This document shows positions 25,801-35,633 of a stretch of 64,000 bases of DNA, piece after piece. How positions within the stretch are numbered: the stretch's first letter is position 1; every line of letters starts with the position of its first letter. Origin of the DNA: Diphasiastrum complanatum (Eukaryota > Streptophyta > Lycopodiopsida > Lycopodiales > Lycopodiaceae). The position numbers were made by a program, and so were the translations under genes. The notes beneath the pieces were generated by a model. It ran no database searches and was not told the origin of the DNA. It worked only from the letters and a program-made list of their open reading frames with translations. The DNA is taken from positions 1 through 64,000 of the forward strand of contig MU832088.1 in the NCBI GenBank assembly GCA_029204225.1. Reading direction: 5' to 3'.

Positions 25801-27205
25801 ATTAGTGTCCAAGGATTTTCAGCTCCTGATGAGAATGAGGGATAGGTACTGTAGATTACATGTATCTCCTGCTCCTAGACCAACTCTTGTAGATAGGACT
25901 AATCTTCCTACGAAGCGTCCTAGGAAGCAGACAGCCCCCAGGCGTGCTCCTAAGAAAGTGAAGCCTAACCTTTCAGATTTTGTGAAGCCTATCCCAGAAT
26001 CCATTGTAGATAACGCTGCTATTGATAATGCTATAAATATAGCTACCTCTGTTTTGGATACTCCTATAATTGTTGTAGATACTACACATCCACCTCCTCC
26101 TCCTCCTCCCAATTTTTATACATATATAGATTCGGATGATTATCTTAAATTTGAGAAAGACATATCGGATGCTATATATACGATTGGTATTCCTTTTTGT
26201 TTTAGACTAGATGAACTTGATTTTAGTATTAATTTCAGAGTTCTAGATTGTCTGGATCTCAAAGACAGACGGGCTTCTATCAGTGATCATGTGATAGAGT
26301 CCGGGCTTACACTCTTGCAATATGACATTGCAAGATATTCATCAAATGAGTTGCTGGTGCAGAGTAACTTCCTGCTTCAGGCCTTCAAGGAGAACAATGA
26401 CACATTGTCACAGTGTCCGACAAGTGGATTCACACTAGCAACAAAGTATTTGCTCATACCTTATCATACGAAGTAAGTTATATTAAATGCTTCTTGTTGT
26501 TTTATGCATTAACATTGGCATTGTCAATGAAAAAAGTTCTCAAAATTGCAACTAAAAAAATTTCAATCTTATTTTGCAGTGACCACTGGAGTTTAAACCT
26601 AATCTCTATTAAGAGATCTGTAAATAATATTATTAAATGTTTTTGTGTCAAGATGAATTCGACGAGAAATACGCATAAGGATGTAGATATATACATTCCA
26701 TATCTAAGTAAATATATTCCTACAAACGTTCCCCATTTCGTGGACTGGCAGATCGTCAGCTTGGAGGTAAACTCTGTCTTTCTTAATAGCATTTTGAAAT
26801 CAGTATTCTAATGAAATATTTTCAATCTAATTCATTCTGTTTCATAATTGATTTCTTGTGTGCTGAATTATTTTGCAGTCACCCCAGCAAAATGATTCAT
26901 TCAACTGTGGGTGGTACACACTGTACAATGCCACATTGTTTTTTGAGTGGTTCAACCTTCAACAAGATGTTGATATTTCTAAGGTAATAAATTCTGTTTA
27001 TTCTTATTTTGGATTTATGATTAGTTTTTTATTCTGGTGATGTTATTGGCCATTACTAATACATGAATGTTCTATTTTGCAGTTTACACTTCCTGAGTAC
27101 ACATCAAGCCAGGTGTACAGATTTAAACAAGAAATTATCCTGACTATACTGGCTAGGGCAAGGCTTCAGCCTCCCGTTATTGATGATGTAGTTGTACTAA
27201 ATTAA
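25793..27205 (+). CDS. H3-tail/linker/C48 (Ulp1-like) cysteine protease, four exons (copy 2)
   Basis: Exons about 25,793-26,472, 26,580-26,766, 26,879-26,983 and 27,083-27,205, all with GT…AG introns and one open frame. It begins inside the last helix of a histone H3 fold (SKDFQLLMRMRDRYCRLHV; compare H3 PKDIQLARRIRG). A basic stretch (TKRPRKQTAPRRAPKKVKP), a run of seven prolines and a folded-looking middle follow. Then come DHWSLNLISIK, FCVKMNSTRNTH and SPQQNDSFNCGWYTLYN: the His, oxyanion Gln and Cys of clan CE family C48. Asn stands where Ulp1 has the catalytic Asp; a conserved Asp lies ten residues later. Likely role: a SUMO/ubiquitin-like or self-processing protease. The true start and most of the H3 domain are lost, so expression is doubtful. 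Copy 3 has the full layout. Confidence 0.75.
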
Positions 27206-27379
27206 GATCAAAAAAAATATAGATATCATAGAACAAAAATACATGTATAGACTTCATAGAAAAATATATATTGATATATCAAATGCTGTTCCAGTTTATG
27301 AATTTGGGAGCACAAAATGTACAGATGCCCAACTTGGGCTTTCATTTATTGAATGAAAGAGTGTATACACAAATTTTTA

Positions 27380-28330
27380 CTAAAATTTATTTGAAACTAC
27401 TGTTCTCCCACAATGGTGATTGTTGTAGGTAGATCTTTGCAGCACGTTATCAGCTCCTGTCTTTTTCGCATCTGTGACATGGCAAATATTAGTGAATGTG
27501 CAATTGTAAATGATGACATTTTCTATTATTTTGTTCCTTTTGTGAAATGGCAATAAACATAAAGTACTTACGAGTCTTCCGTTGATGATAAATCTGAAAT
27601 ATGCTGGTAGATTGGTTTGTAATAGCATGAGCTCTGTTCTGATAAAATCAAGCTTCCAGTGCTCTTCCACCTCAACCATAGTCAAATATTTCTCATTGTA
27701 GATAATGCTTATCTCCATTCGGTCTGTGTGACCATTTAGTTCAAAGTCTTGATCCAGTGGTAGCCATGTACCTTCAATTTTCTTGTATCTTTGGTAGCTT
27801 CCTCTATATTGCAGCTTTCCAACATCAGAGTGAATCACGTCTAATATTCCTGCAAGTGATTTTGCAGGCTCCCATTCACTTATGCATGATGGATACAAAT
27901 CTGAAAAAAAAAAAACAATGTTGAAGCATTTAAATCATAATCTGAAGAGCATCAATAAAGGAAATCACCTATGATTGTTGTAGAGTGCATATATTTTGAT
28001 ATAGTTACAATTACATTTTTTATGATCATGAGGATTGATATCATGTACTTTGATTTCTGAATGCATATATACATGTTGCACTAAGACTTTTGATATCGAT
28101 TGACCTCCCGGGGTAGTCTTAAACTCCAAAAATTTTGCTTTCCAATAAGATTTGTAAGTCATTTTTGCTCTTTTCTTTTGTCAAAAATTGCCCTTTGATG
28201 ATGGATGCAGCAATACCCATGAGTTCTTCGTATATTTTGTTGGCTTCCAGTTATCAGCTTCATCTTTCTCATTGTAAAGAATCACAGAATGGATTGTAGA
28301 TATGGGTCTCCTTGCCATTGCTATTTTCAA
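27380..28330 (-). pseudogene. N gene, unknown protein at the right end of copy 2
   Basis: Unrecognised. From the 5' side: MARRPISTIHSVILYNEKDE (about 28,318 downward), YKSYWKAKFLEFKTTPGGQS and HVYMHSEIKVHDINPHDHKK (about 28,160-27,970), then after a probable intron SCISEWEPAKSLAGILDVIH, GKLQYRGSYQRYKKIEGTWL and DFIRTELMLLQTNLPAYFRF. A probable further intron leads to a short last exon (DAKKTGADNVLQRSTYNNHH). It is convergent with the protease gene, about 170 bp away. A few breaks are present. Nothing in it identifies a polymerase, capsid or nuclease; it could be a DNA-binding accessory protein. Confidence 0.45.
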
Positions 28331-28780
28331 AGCTTGGGCGCGAAAAATCTCTCTGATATGTTACTTAATTTTAATTTTTCGTATCACATTTAATTCAATG
28401 TGAATGCCAACATAGTCATAGTTACTACGTATACCATATTTTATGCAACTGTACATACTATATTTCTATAACTGTAACTAGTATAGTTAGAAAATTTCAT
28501 TATACTAACTAGCATAGTAAAGTAAATTTAACTTGAGGTATTGACGTCGGGCAGATTAGCACGTGTCGGGCAGGAAGAAGAAACCAATGGGATACGTCCA
28601 TGCTGCTCGGACACAAATTTCAAAGTTTTCTATATTGCATTTCTATTTTTTAGTTAATCTGAACTACGTTACGTAGATTTCAAATCTGTGCATTTTGATT
28701 GGGCCTGGTGACGGTCGAAACTAAAGAAAGAAAATAAAAGTATCTTTACAAAGGGTCTTTTTGATATTGAGAACTCCTCT

Positions 28781-29699
28781 GATGTCTAAACCACAAGGCT
28801 TATATGCCAAAACACAGGGTTCTTTTTAAATTTTAAAACTCCTCAATAGACTTTACCACCATTTTCAACGATCAAGATGTTTTTCATTATATCCGACGGA
28901 TGAGATTGCTTACCTCCTCCACAAGGAATTCACGTGGAAGAGGAAGGGAATTGCTATAAGAAAAGTGGGTCAAAATAATGTCTTTTCAATGGTAAAGGTG
29001 ATCCATCACTAGTGGACAACGACCTACTGCATATTATGTTTGCTCGGTATTATCTCTTTATCTCTTTACGTATGTTTTGTCATATATCGAATATGGACAA
29101 TGATATGCAAAGTTATGTGTCTCTTTCTTCACAGCGGCTTCTAGATTGCAGAAGTGCATCTCTATTCGTTTTTTTTGGATTTGAAATACACTCTCATACA
29201 GGTATGTATATGGCAAGCATCATTATGACTAGACTGAATGATAACATACGAATTATTGCATGCTTTCTTTTAGGAGAAGCGGTTTCATTTTGAATCTAAA
29301 TATGTGCTGATTGGCATTGTTTATTATGCTACCACCGTTGTGTAACAATGGCAATAACTAAACTTGAACTCGCTTACTAGCATTCTTTGAAGGAAACGTC
29401 TCTCGTAACAAACATGACTTCCTCACAGGATTTGGTCACGACATCTATTCAAGTTAGTGTTGCAAAACTTATTTGGTGTATTGCTCACAATAAAATGATG
29501 TTGTTGACAAACAATAGGAAAACATTCCTACGCTACCTATATCGGAAAAAAGTAAGCTACTAATCTAGTTTCATTTTTTTTCAAAGAAAACATGCTTCGC
29601 TAACTAAGGCTTCACATATTATGATTCTTTAGCTTTCCCATGCAGAAAGTTTTAAACCAATAAACACAAGTATTGATAACCTAGGCGCCCTTAATGCAC
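28781..29699. other. no gene; one further element-end-like motif
   Basis: At about 28,810-28,850 a sequence resembling the element ends recurs (GGGTTCTTTTTAAATTTTAA then AACTCCTC), possibly the edge of another related MITE. The rest has only a 93-codon frame (29,012-29,293) with no recognisable domain. Confidence 0.4.
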
Positions 29700-31800
29700 A
29701 TGGAGTTGTGTGAGGGATCACTGCACTCGTAGCATCGGAACGACATGGAGTTGCCCTAATCCTTTACGAGTGCTAGGGTAAAATACTTGGCCAAATATAA
29801 GCACACACATGTATGGTTGTATTTTTAAGACACGATTAGTATTAAAATGATTAAAACAGAGCAATAGTTGGCGGACTCTTGGAAAGCATGGATATGCTCA
29901 AGGGTTACGAGAACGGTGCACTACCTACGTATTATACGATAGGTTCAGGTATTGGTATGGCATGGATTTGTCGTGCTTCTTCTGGTGCTTTTCCTTCTTG
30001 TTTGTTTCCCTCTATTGTTGATGACACGCATATTGTGGGACCTGCTAATGACATCTTTCCAGCTTTCCTACATTTCTCTCAAAAACTTTCGGCTTTGGGC
30101 CTCATTGTCAATCCCTCTAAGTGCGTTTCTTGGTGTCCTCAGGGCCTCCTTCCTAAGCTCCCTTTAACTACATGTTTCAATACTCCGGTTGATAGAATTC
30201 GAGCACTTGGTATTCCTATAGGTTTCTCGGATTTTGTGGCTTCCTCTTTGTGGGACACTTTGGGCGCGCATCTTCGTCACGCTGATTTGCTACCAAAGCT
30301 TGGCAATGCTCAAGTTGCTCTAGGGATTCTCACTCAATGCTTCGCTCAACGGCCAAGTTATATTCTACGGTGTGTTCCTCCCTATCCTGATGTTTTGGCT
30401 TTGCTACAGGATTTCGATAATACTTTATCAGATATTTTGGGTCGCTTGATGGGTTTAGAATCCTTTCGTATTCCCAATGGTCAGTTCGTTAAGAGACAAG
30501 TCTCTCTTCCCGCTTCGTCCGGTGGTGTTGGTCTTCTTTGCACAGCTTCTATTGCTCCAGCTGCTTTTATGGGAAGTTGGGCCCTTGTTGCCTCTGCACT
30601 TATCTCTCGGTTTCAGCAGGACAACAAGCCCATTCTTCTTGATTCAGTAGCTCATGTGGAAACATGCATTCTTCCTTTACAACAACATCTTCGTGCGGCC
30701 AAGGATCTCATCCCTCCACTTGTGCGAGCTTCTTTGCCTTCCTTTGAGACTTTGCTTAGCCATCAGGGTGCTCATTTTCAGAAGTATCTTTTGGAGCGCT
30801 TTCACTCACATGCTTTCACTCAGCTTCTCAGTGATTAGCCTTCCGATGAGACTCGGGCTCGCCTTTTGTCTTGTGCAGGCCCGGGTGCTGGTGCTTGGCT
30901 TGTTGTGCGCCTTGTTGTTACACACTTGCGCCTTTCTTCAGAGTTGTTTCTCACCGCTCTTCGGGTTAGGTTGGGTCTCCCTCATCCAGTGCTAGCAGGT
31001 TTGACAAAATGTTCCCGTGGTCACCCTATTGATTCTATTGGCACTCATCTCATGTGTTGCCCTTCTGGCGGAGAGCGCACTGCGACTCATGATTCCATTC
31101 GTGACGTATTGACATCTATTGCACATGAGTGCAGCTTTCATGTTCTCCGGGAGCAGATCCACATCTTGCATGTGTCTGATTCTCAATCGCCCCTGACCTC
31201 CTTCGTCGTGCTTCAACTACTCAGGGTGCCACTGCTTCTCATGAAGCTCTAGATTAAAGAGCGAGATTATTCACATCGTACTCCTGGAGAAAACTTTATT
31301 CCTTTTGCTTTGGAAACATATGGGTGCCTGCATAAGAAATTCGATGGTTTTCTATCATCTTGTGCAGGTTTTGCGGCGAAACTCCAAGGACGTGGTGCCT
31401 CACCTTTATCTATCATTACAGCTTATTATCGTCAACGAGTTTCTATGACTTTACAACGCACTCAGGCACTTGCAATACTTCGACGTGTCGTAGTTGCAGG
31501 AACGGCTGCTTTACAGTTTCCTGCACTACCTAAACTTCCAACTATCTTAACTAGCGACTTACACCAAGCAGTAGGCTTTATGTAGATACTCTGCGAGATT
31601 GTTGCTTTGTTTTAGTTGTACAGTATCTCAATTCGCCTTATGGCCTTTACGTTTTCAACATGCATTCCTTTGTACTCTGATGGGTTTTCCCATCTTTTAT
31701 TAATAAAAACAGGAAGTTTTTTCTTTTTCAGCTATGTTTCAATTTGTTGGTTTATGAATAAAGGTTTCAAAAGGTTTGGTCTTGTTTTAGCAAGAGGAAT
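29700..31800 (+). mobile_element. LINE remnant (3' part of ORF2 and 3' untranslated end)
   Basis: From about 29,970 the plus strand encodes the later part of a LINE reverse transcriptase. IVDDTHIVGP is the catalytic YADD-type motif, followed by LSALGLIVNPSKCVSWCPQG and IRALGIPIGF. The C-terminal region after 30,838 continues in other frames: LSCAGPGAGAWLV, LGLPHPVL, GTHLMCCPSGGERTATHDSI. The 5' part of the ORF is missing. Repeats around GCATGGATATGC (29,888) precede it, as in the shorter derivatives at 21.3-22.2 kb and 52.0-52.8 kb. The end TTTATGAATAAAGG at about 31,755 runs into CT repeats. At least two breaks interrupt the frame. Confidence 0.85.
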
Positions 31801-31811
31801 TGTGTTTCGTT

Positions 31812-31881
31812 AATCTCTCTCTCTCTCTATCTCTCAAATTCTCTTTCCAAAAATTTCTAGAAGCACGTCCTCTATCTTTCA

Positions 31882-31948
<67 letters not shown>

Positions 31949-32009
31949 AAAAAATAAAAAATCACTCTTCCTAAATCCCACTCTTGCACTCTCTCTCTCT
32001 CTCTCACCA

Positions 32010-32057
<48 letters not shown>

Positions 32058-32196
32058 TCTCTCTGTACAAAACTTTCTCGATATTTCTCTCTCTACGAAA
32101 CATTCCATAAAACTGCCCGTCGTCATTCGCACGTCGCCCTTTAGTTGCCCCCGTCTTTGACATTTTAGGGCACTCGTGGCCCAATAGAATTTCAAG

Positions 32197-32255
<59 letters not shown>
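31812..32255. repeat. microsatellite cluster: (CT)n, (AT)n, (CT)n
   Basis: CT runs at 31,816-31,836, 31,885-31,942 and 32,199-32,255, and an (AT)n run of 42 bp at 32,013-32,054. The cluster follows the 3' end of the LINE. Reading frames across it are artefacts. Confidence 0.95.
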
Positions 32256-32259
<4 letters not shown>

Positions 32260-32437
32260 AATGACAAAGACCACACTGGGATAATATGGTGGAAACCAAG
32301 TCACCAAGGTCACCAAGGAAAATGCTAAGATGCCTAGGGCATTCCTCCAAGTCCCCCTAACTTGCATATGTGTTGTGTCTAAGGGCATTTAAGTTTTGGT
32401 AAAAGGCTAAAGCCCACAAACCCTTTTGGGCTATCTA

Positions 32438-32545
32438 AACCAATGAGTAATGATTGTTGGTTTCCAAGGGAGAATCGAACTTGGAACCAAAGAAACCAAG
32501 CTAACCAACTAGGCCAACCCCTTTGGGTGAACCAATGAGTAATGA
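32438..32545 (-). mobile_element. mini-SINE (76 bp) with 16-bp target-site duplication
   Basis: Direct repeats aaccaatgagtaatga at 32,438-32,453 and 32,530-32,545 flank a 76-bp insert. On the minus strand it carries an A-box-like TGGCCTAGTTGG and a B-box-like GGTTCCAAGTTCGATTC, and ends GGAAACCAACA. It is the same family as 6,980, 55,743 and 59,897. Confidence 0.88.
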
Positions 32546-33019
32546 CCAATGGTCATTCATGATGCCACCCAAAGCACTTGCATATGGAACTTAAAGAGAG
32601 GAAGATTTACTTTACTAAAAAGATGGCATCTCTAGATTAGAAAGTTAGAAAGTAGCCAAACACAAACTTCTAAGGCTTAAGCAACCCTCGTGACACAAGC
32701 TGGAAGCTGAAAGTGATACTCCATTGTCTCTGTACCTTACACTCCATCATCATCCTGTTCCTGGAGAAACCAGCACGAAGGTCTAGAGCCTAGATCCAAT
32801 GAGGAGTAAAGTAATATAGTTGTTTTCTCTTCATAAATCGTGGGCATTTGTTGGAAGAGCAATTGGCGTTGTTTGCTGCCCACGTCCAACTGTTGTATAG
32901 CTGCCACCACCAGCATCTACGGCTCCTCCACGTCCTGCAAGATGCCAAGCCACATGTAGCTGCACCTCTTTTTGACAGCTCGCTAACAATGTCGCCTTCT
33001 TCTTCCTCAATTTTTTGGA

Positions 33020-33023
<4 letters not shown>

Positions 33024-33074
<51 letters not shown>
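33024..33074. repeat. (CT)n microsatellite
   Basis: About 50 bp of CT repeat, 0.9 kb upstream of the aspartic protease gene. Confidence 0.97.
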
Positions 33075-33079
<5 letters not shown>

Positions 33080-33938
33080 GTCACCAGTGCCCATAAAAAA
33101 TTCACAATTACAAACAGCCCAATTGTGGAGGTTCTCATTTTATCTCTTGCCTTGTAGATTTTTCGGTTCAGAATCAGTTAGTTCAGCAATCATATCTCAC
33201 CAGTGTTCATAAGAAATTCACAAAGACAGCCCAATTGTTAAGATTCATGTTTTAGGCTTCATTTTTGGATTGGTAGGTTTTTAGATGGTTCAAAATCAGT
33301 TAGTTTCAGCTATGAATTCCAGATTTTAGAGTTCTTTTCTAGCATCTGATGAAAATCTGGTGGGTTTTTTTATGAGGTTGGTTTGAAACTCTTTTACGAG
33401 CACTGAAATTTCAGCTTGACCCAGCTTTTGTCTCGTTGCAGCCTTGCTTTTGTGTCGAGAGTGCAAATGGTATATGACACACTAGTACAGCAGCAGCATT
33501 CGCCCATTTCGGTCGTTTCTTCGCAGCTCGCTCACTGCTCTTGATTATGTGGTGAAATTATCTATGACGAGTACTGCCACATATCACCGCTTTCATTTTG
33601 CAAACAGGTCCAGATTTAAACTCTTATTATTATTCTCATTGCTCAATGGTTTTGTTGCAGCTGTATTTGGGCATGCCGAGCATAGTCCAGATATGGGAAT
33701 TCCATTTATCATTTCTGTTGTAGTACTATCTGCTCCCGTGTGCTCCTTGCTTTCCCTAGTACGTATCAGTCATCTTTGGATCTATGATTGAGCAGATTCT
33801 TTCATGTGAATTTATCGAAGCCTGGAGCTCAAATCTCGCAAATGCAATTAATGCAAATAGTTAACCGTTTTGAGATGCGCTATGTAGAGGCGTAGAGGTT
33901 TGTGTGAATCCAAATGCGAAAATAGAGCTAAAGACGTT
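33075..33938 (+). other. upstream region of the aspartic protease gene
   Basis: Holds only a 76-codon frame from an ATG at 33,564 with a hydrophobic middle (FKLLLLFSLLNGFVAAVF), ending at 33,791. It might be an upstream open frame or non-coding leader. I could not place the promoter with confidence. Confidence 0.3.
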
Positions 33939-35633
33939 ATGGAATCCGATTGCAGCAACAACAAAATGGCTTCTCTTCTGAAGTCCACGAGTAGAAGGTT
34001 CAACTTTGTTCATCAGTTTATTTTTTCCGCCTCTATTCTATGCTTCCTCTTTGGTCTTTCGGCTGCGGCATCGTCTTCTTATTACACGAACCAGCATTTA
34101 TCCTTCCACGACGGGTTTCAGCCAGATTTTCTCTCAAATTTCTGGAATGGCACAACGCTTTCACCCGGCAGTTCACATAGAATTCTCGAATCTAAGGAAG
34201 GCGAATTCTTGAAAGCAGGTTCAAAGAAGAGGCAGGTGCGAGGAGGCGCAAATGAAATAAAACAGCGGATGTCGTTGAAGCTCATCCACCGATCTTCCCC
34301 ACACTCTCCACACCCAAAGAATCACTCTGCTCAAGTCCACCTTCTAAAGGATTTGCTAGAGTTGGATGCTGTCAGATTGAAAGGATACAGGTTTAGCTCT
34401 AGGGTCAATAATGGACGCCTTGCCTCAAATTCCATGAGGAGAGCAGGGAAAGCTGCCGATGCTAGAATCACCCATGCGAGGCACCATTCAGATAGCGCCA
34501 ATGATAGGATTAGTTCGGGTGCAACTTTAGGCTCGGGTCAGTACTTTGTAGATTTCTACGTAGGAACTCCAGCAAGAAAATATTCCCTGATCGTGGATAC
34601 TGGCAGTGATTTAATCTGGGTTCAATGCCACCCTTGCAGAAGATGCTACCCACAATCAAATGCCATATATTACCCCAGGAACTCATCATCTTTCTTATCG
34701 GTTCCTTGTACTGCTAATCAATGCTTTCTTGTTCCAGCACCACGCGATGCCCCTTGCGATCTTAGATCCCCAACAAGCTGCAGATACACTTACATGTACA
34801 GCGATACGACTTCTACCACTGGCATCCTCGCTTCTGAGACGGTCACCATGATGTCCAGCTCTGGAAAGTGTTTGAAGATCAGCAATATCACGTTTGGCTG
34901 TGGGATACGGAACGGAGGTCCGTCACTACTTGGATCTAACGGCGTCCTTGGTCTGGGGCAGGGAGCCGTTTCTTTCGCATCTCAGGTGGGATATCGATTT
35001 GAGAGCAGATTTTCTTATTGCCTGGTAGATTATCTAAAACCTATTACGGAAAGCAGTCTGCTGGTGTTTGGAGATGCCAATATCAAGCGATCTCTGAAGG
35101 ATGCTATCCAGTACACTCCTCTTTTGAAGAATATATTTGCAGAAACGTACTACTATGTAGGCATTAAGCATGTTTGCGTGAACGGACACGTTCTGCCTAT
35201 TCATTCAAAAGAGTGGCAGATTGACGCTGCTGGCTATGGCGGCACCATCGTCGATTCTGGCACAACCCTTACATACTTCAGACAAGCGGCTTATTCACGT
35301 ATATTAGCTGCATTTCAAAGAGCCATCACTTTTCCTAGAGTAGCATCCATCCAAGGCTTGGATCTCTGTTTCAACTTCTCTGCGGCCTCTGGCAAACAGA
35401 TGCCTGAATTCTCCTTCCTTCTTGAAGGAGATGTCGTCTTTCAGCCCCCACCAGAGAACTACTTTGTTGACACAGCTCCAGACGTGAAGTGCCTTGCAAT
35501 GCATGGTGTTGCTTCACCTCTTGCATCAAACACAATTGGAAACTTGCTGCAGCAGAATTTTTTTGTAGAGTATGACAGATTGAAGGCCCAACTGGGTTTT
35601 GTTAGGGCAAACTGCTCTTCTTCATCATTGTAG
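33939..35633 (+). CDS. nepenthesin-type aspartic protease (family A1), intronless
   Basis: 564 codons in one exon. The first in-frame ATG is at 33,939; a second at 33,966 (aacaaaATGgct) has a better context and puts a hydrophobic signal segment (FVHQFIFSASILCFLFGLSA) nearer the N-terminus. Residues ~40-190 form a propeptide (SLKLIHRSSPHSP is typical). The mature enzyme begins near GSGQYFVDFYVGTPARKYSL. Catalytic Asp220 lies in VDTGSDLIWVQC and Asp439 in IVDSGTTLTYF. The Cys-rich nepenthesin insert follows the first motif (CHPCRRCYPQ…PCTANQC…SCRYTYMYSD). The gene ends GNLLQQNFFVEYDRLKAQLG. Expected to be a secreted or vacuolar/apoplastic endopeptidase, as for CDR1- and ASPG-like plant proteins; the exact role is unknown. 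An AATAAA lies at 35,795. It looks intact. Confidence 0.93.
   Translation: MESDCSNNKMASLLKSTSRRFNFVHQFIFSASILCFLFGLSAAASSSYYTNQHLSFHDGFQPDFLSNFWNGTTLSPGSSHRILESKEGEFLKAGSKKRQVRGGANEIKQRMSLKLIHRSSPHSPHPKNHSAQVHLLKDLLELDAVRLKGYRFSSRVNNGRLASNSMRRAGKAADARITHARHHSDSANDRISSGATLGSGQYFVDFYVGTPARKYSLIVDTGSDLIWVQCHPCRRCYPQSNAIYYPRNSSSFLSVPCTANQCFLVPAPRDAPCDLRSPTSCRYTYMYSDTTSTTGILASETVTMMSSSGKCLKISNITFGCGIRNGGPSLLGSNGVLGLGQGAVSFASQVGYRFESRFSYCLVDYLKPITESSLLVFGDANIKRSLKDAIQYTPLLKNIFAETYYYVGIKHVCVNGHVLPIHSKEWQIDAAGYGGTIVDSGTTLTYFRQAAYSRILAAFQRAITFPRVASIQGLDLCFNFSAASGKQMPEFSFLLEGDVVFQPPPENYFVDTAPDVKCLAMHGVASPLASNTIGNLLQQNFFVEYDRLKAQLGFVRANCSSSSL

Larger units (their letters stand above)
22422..28780. mobile_element. 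H3/C48-type element, copy 2, with terminal inverted repeats and four genes
   Basis: The left end AGAGGAGTTCTCAATATCAA (from 22,422) recurs reversed and complemented at the right end (28,780 downward), about 25 bp nearly perfect. Between lie T (+), M (-), the H3-tail/C48 gene (+) and N (-). T and M converge. M and the protease gene are head to head, but their 5' parts and the promoter are missing, so this copy has suffered an internal loss relative to copy 3. The protease exons still form one open frame; T and N have a few breaks. No clear target-site duplication was seen, and the superfamily is unknown. Confidence 0.7.

Noticed and set aside
25793-27205. Host SUMO protease (ULP1/ESD4/OTS type)
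   Set aside because: The catalytic segment is divergent, with Asn for Asp. It is preceded by an H3 helix and lies in a repeated element with T and M genes. Host enzymes have different N-terminal regions.
22422-28780. Polinton/Maverick-type or other capsid-bearing element, because of the cysteine protease
   Set aside because: No polymerase B, retroviral-type integrase, packaging ATPase or capsid-like sequence could be recognised in any copy. M and N remain unknown, so this is only provisionally rejected.
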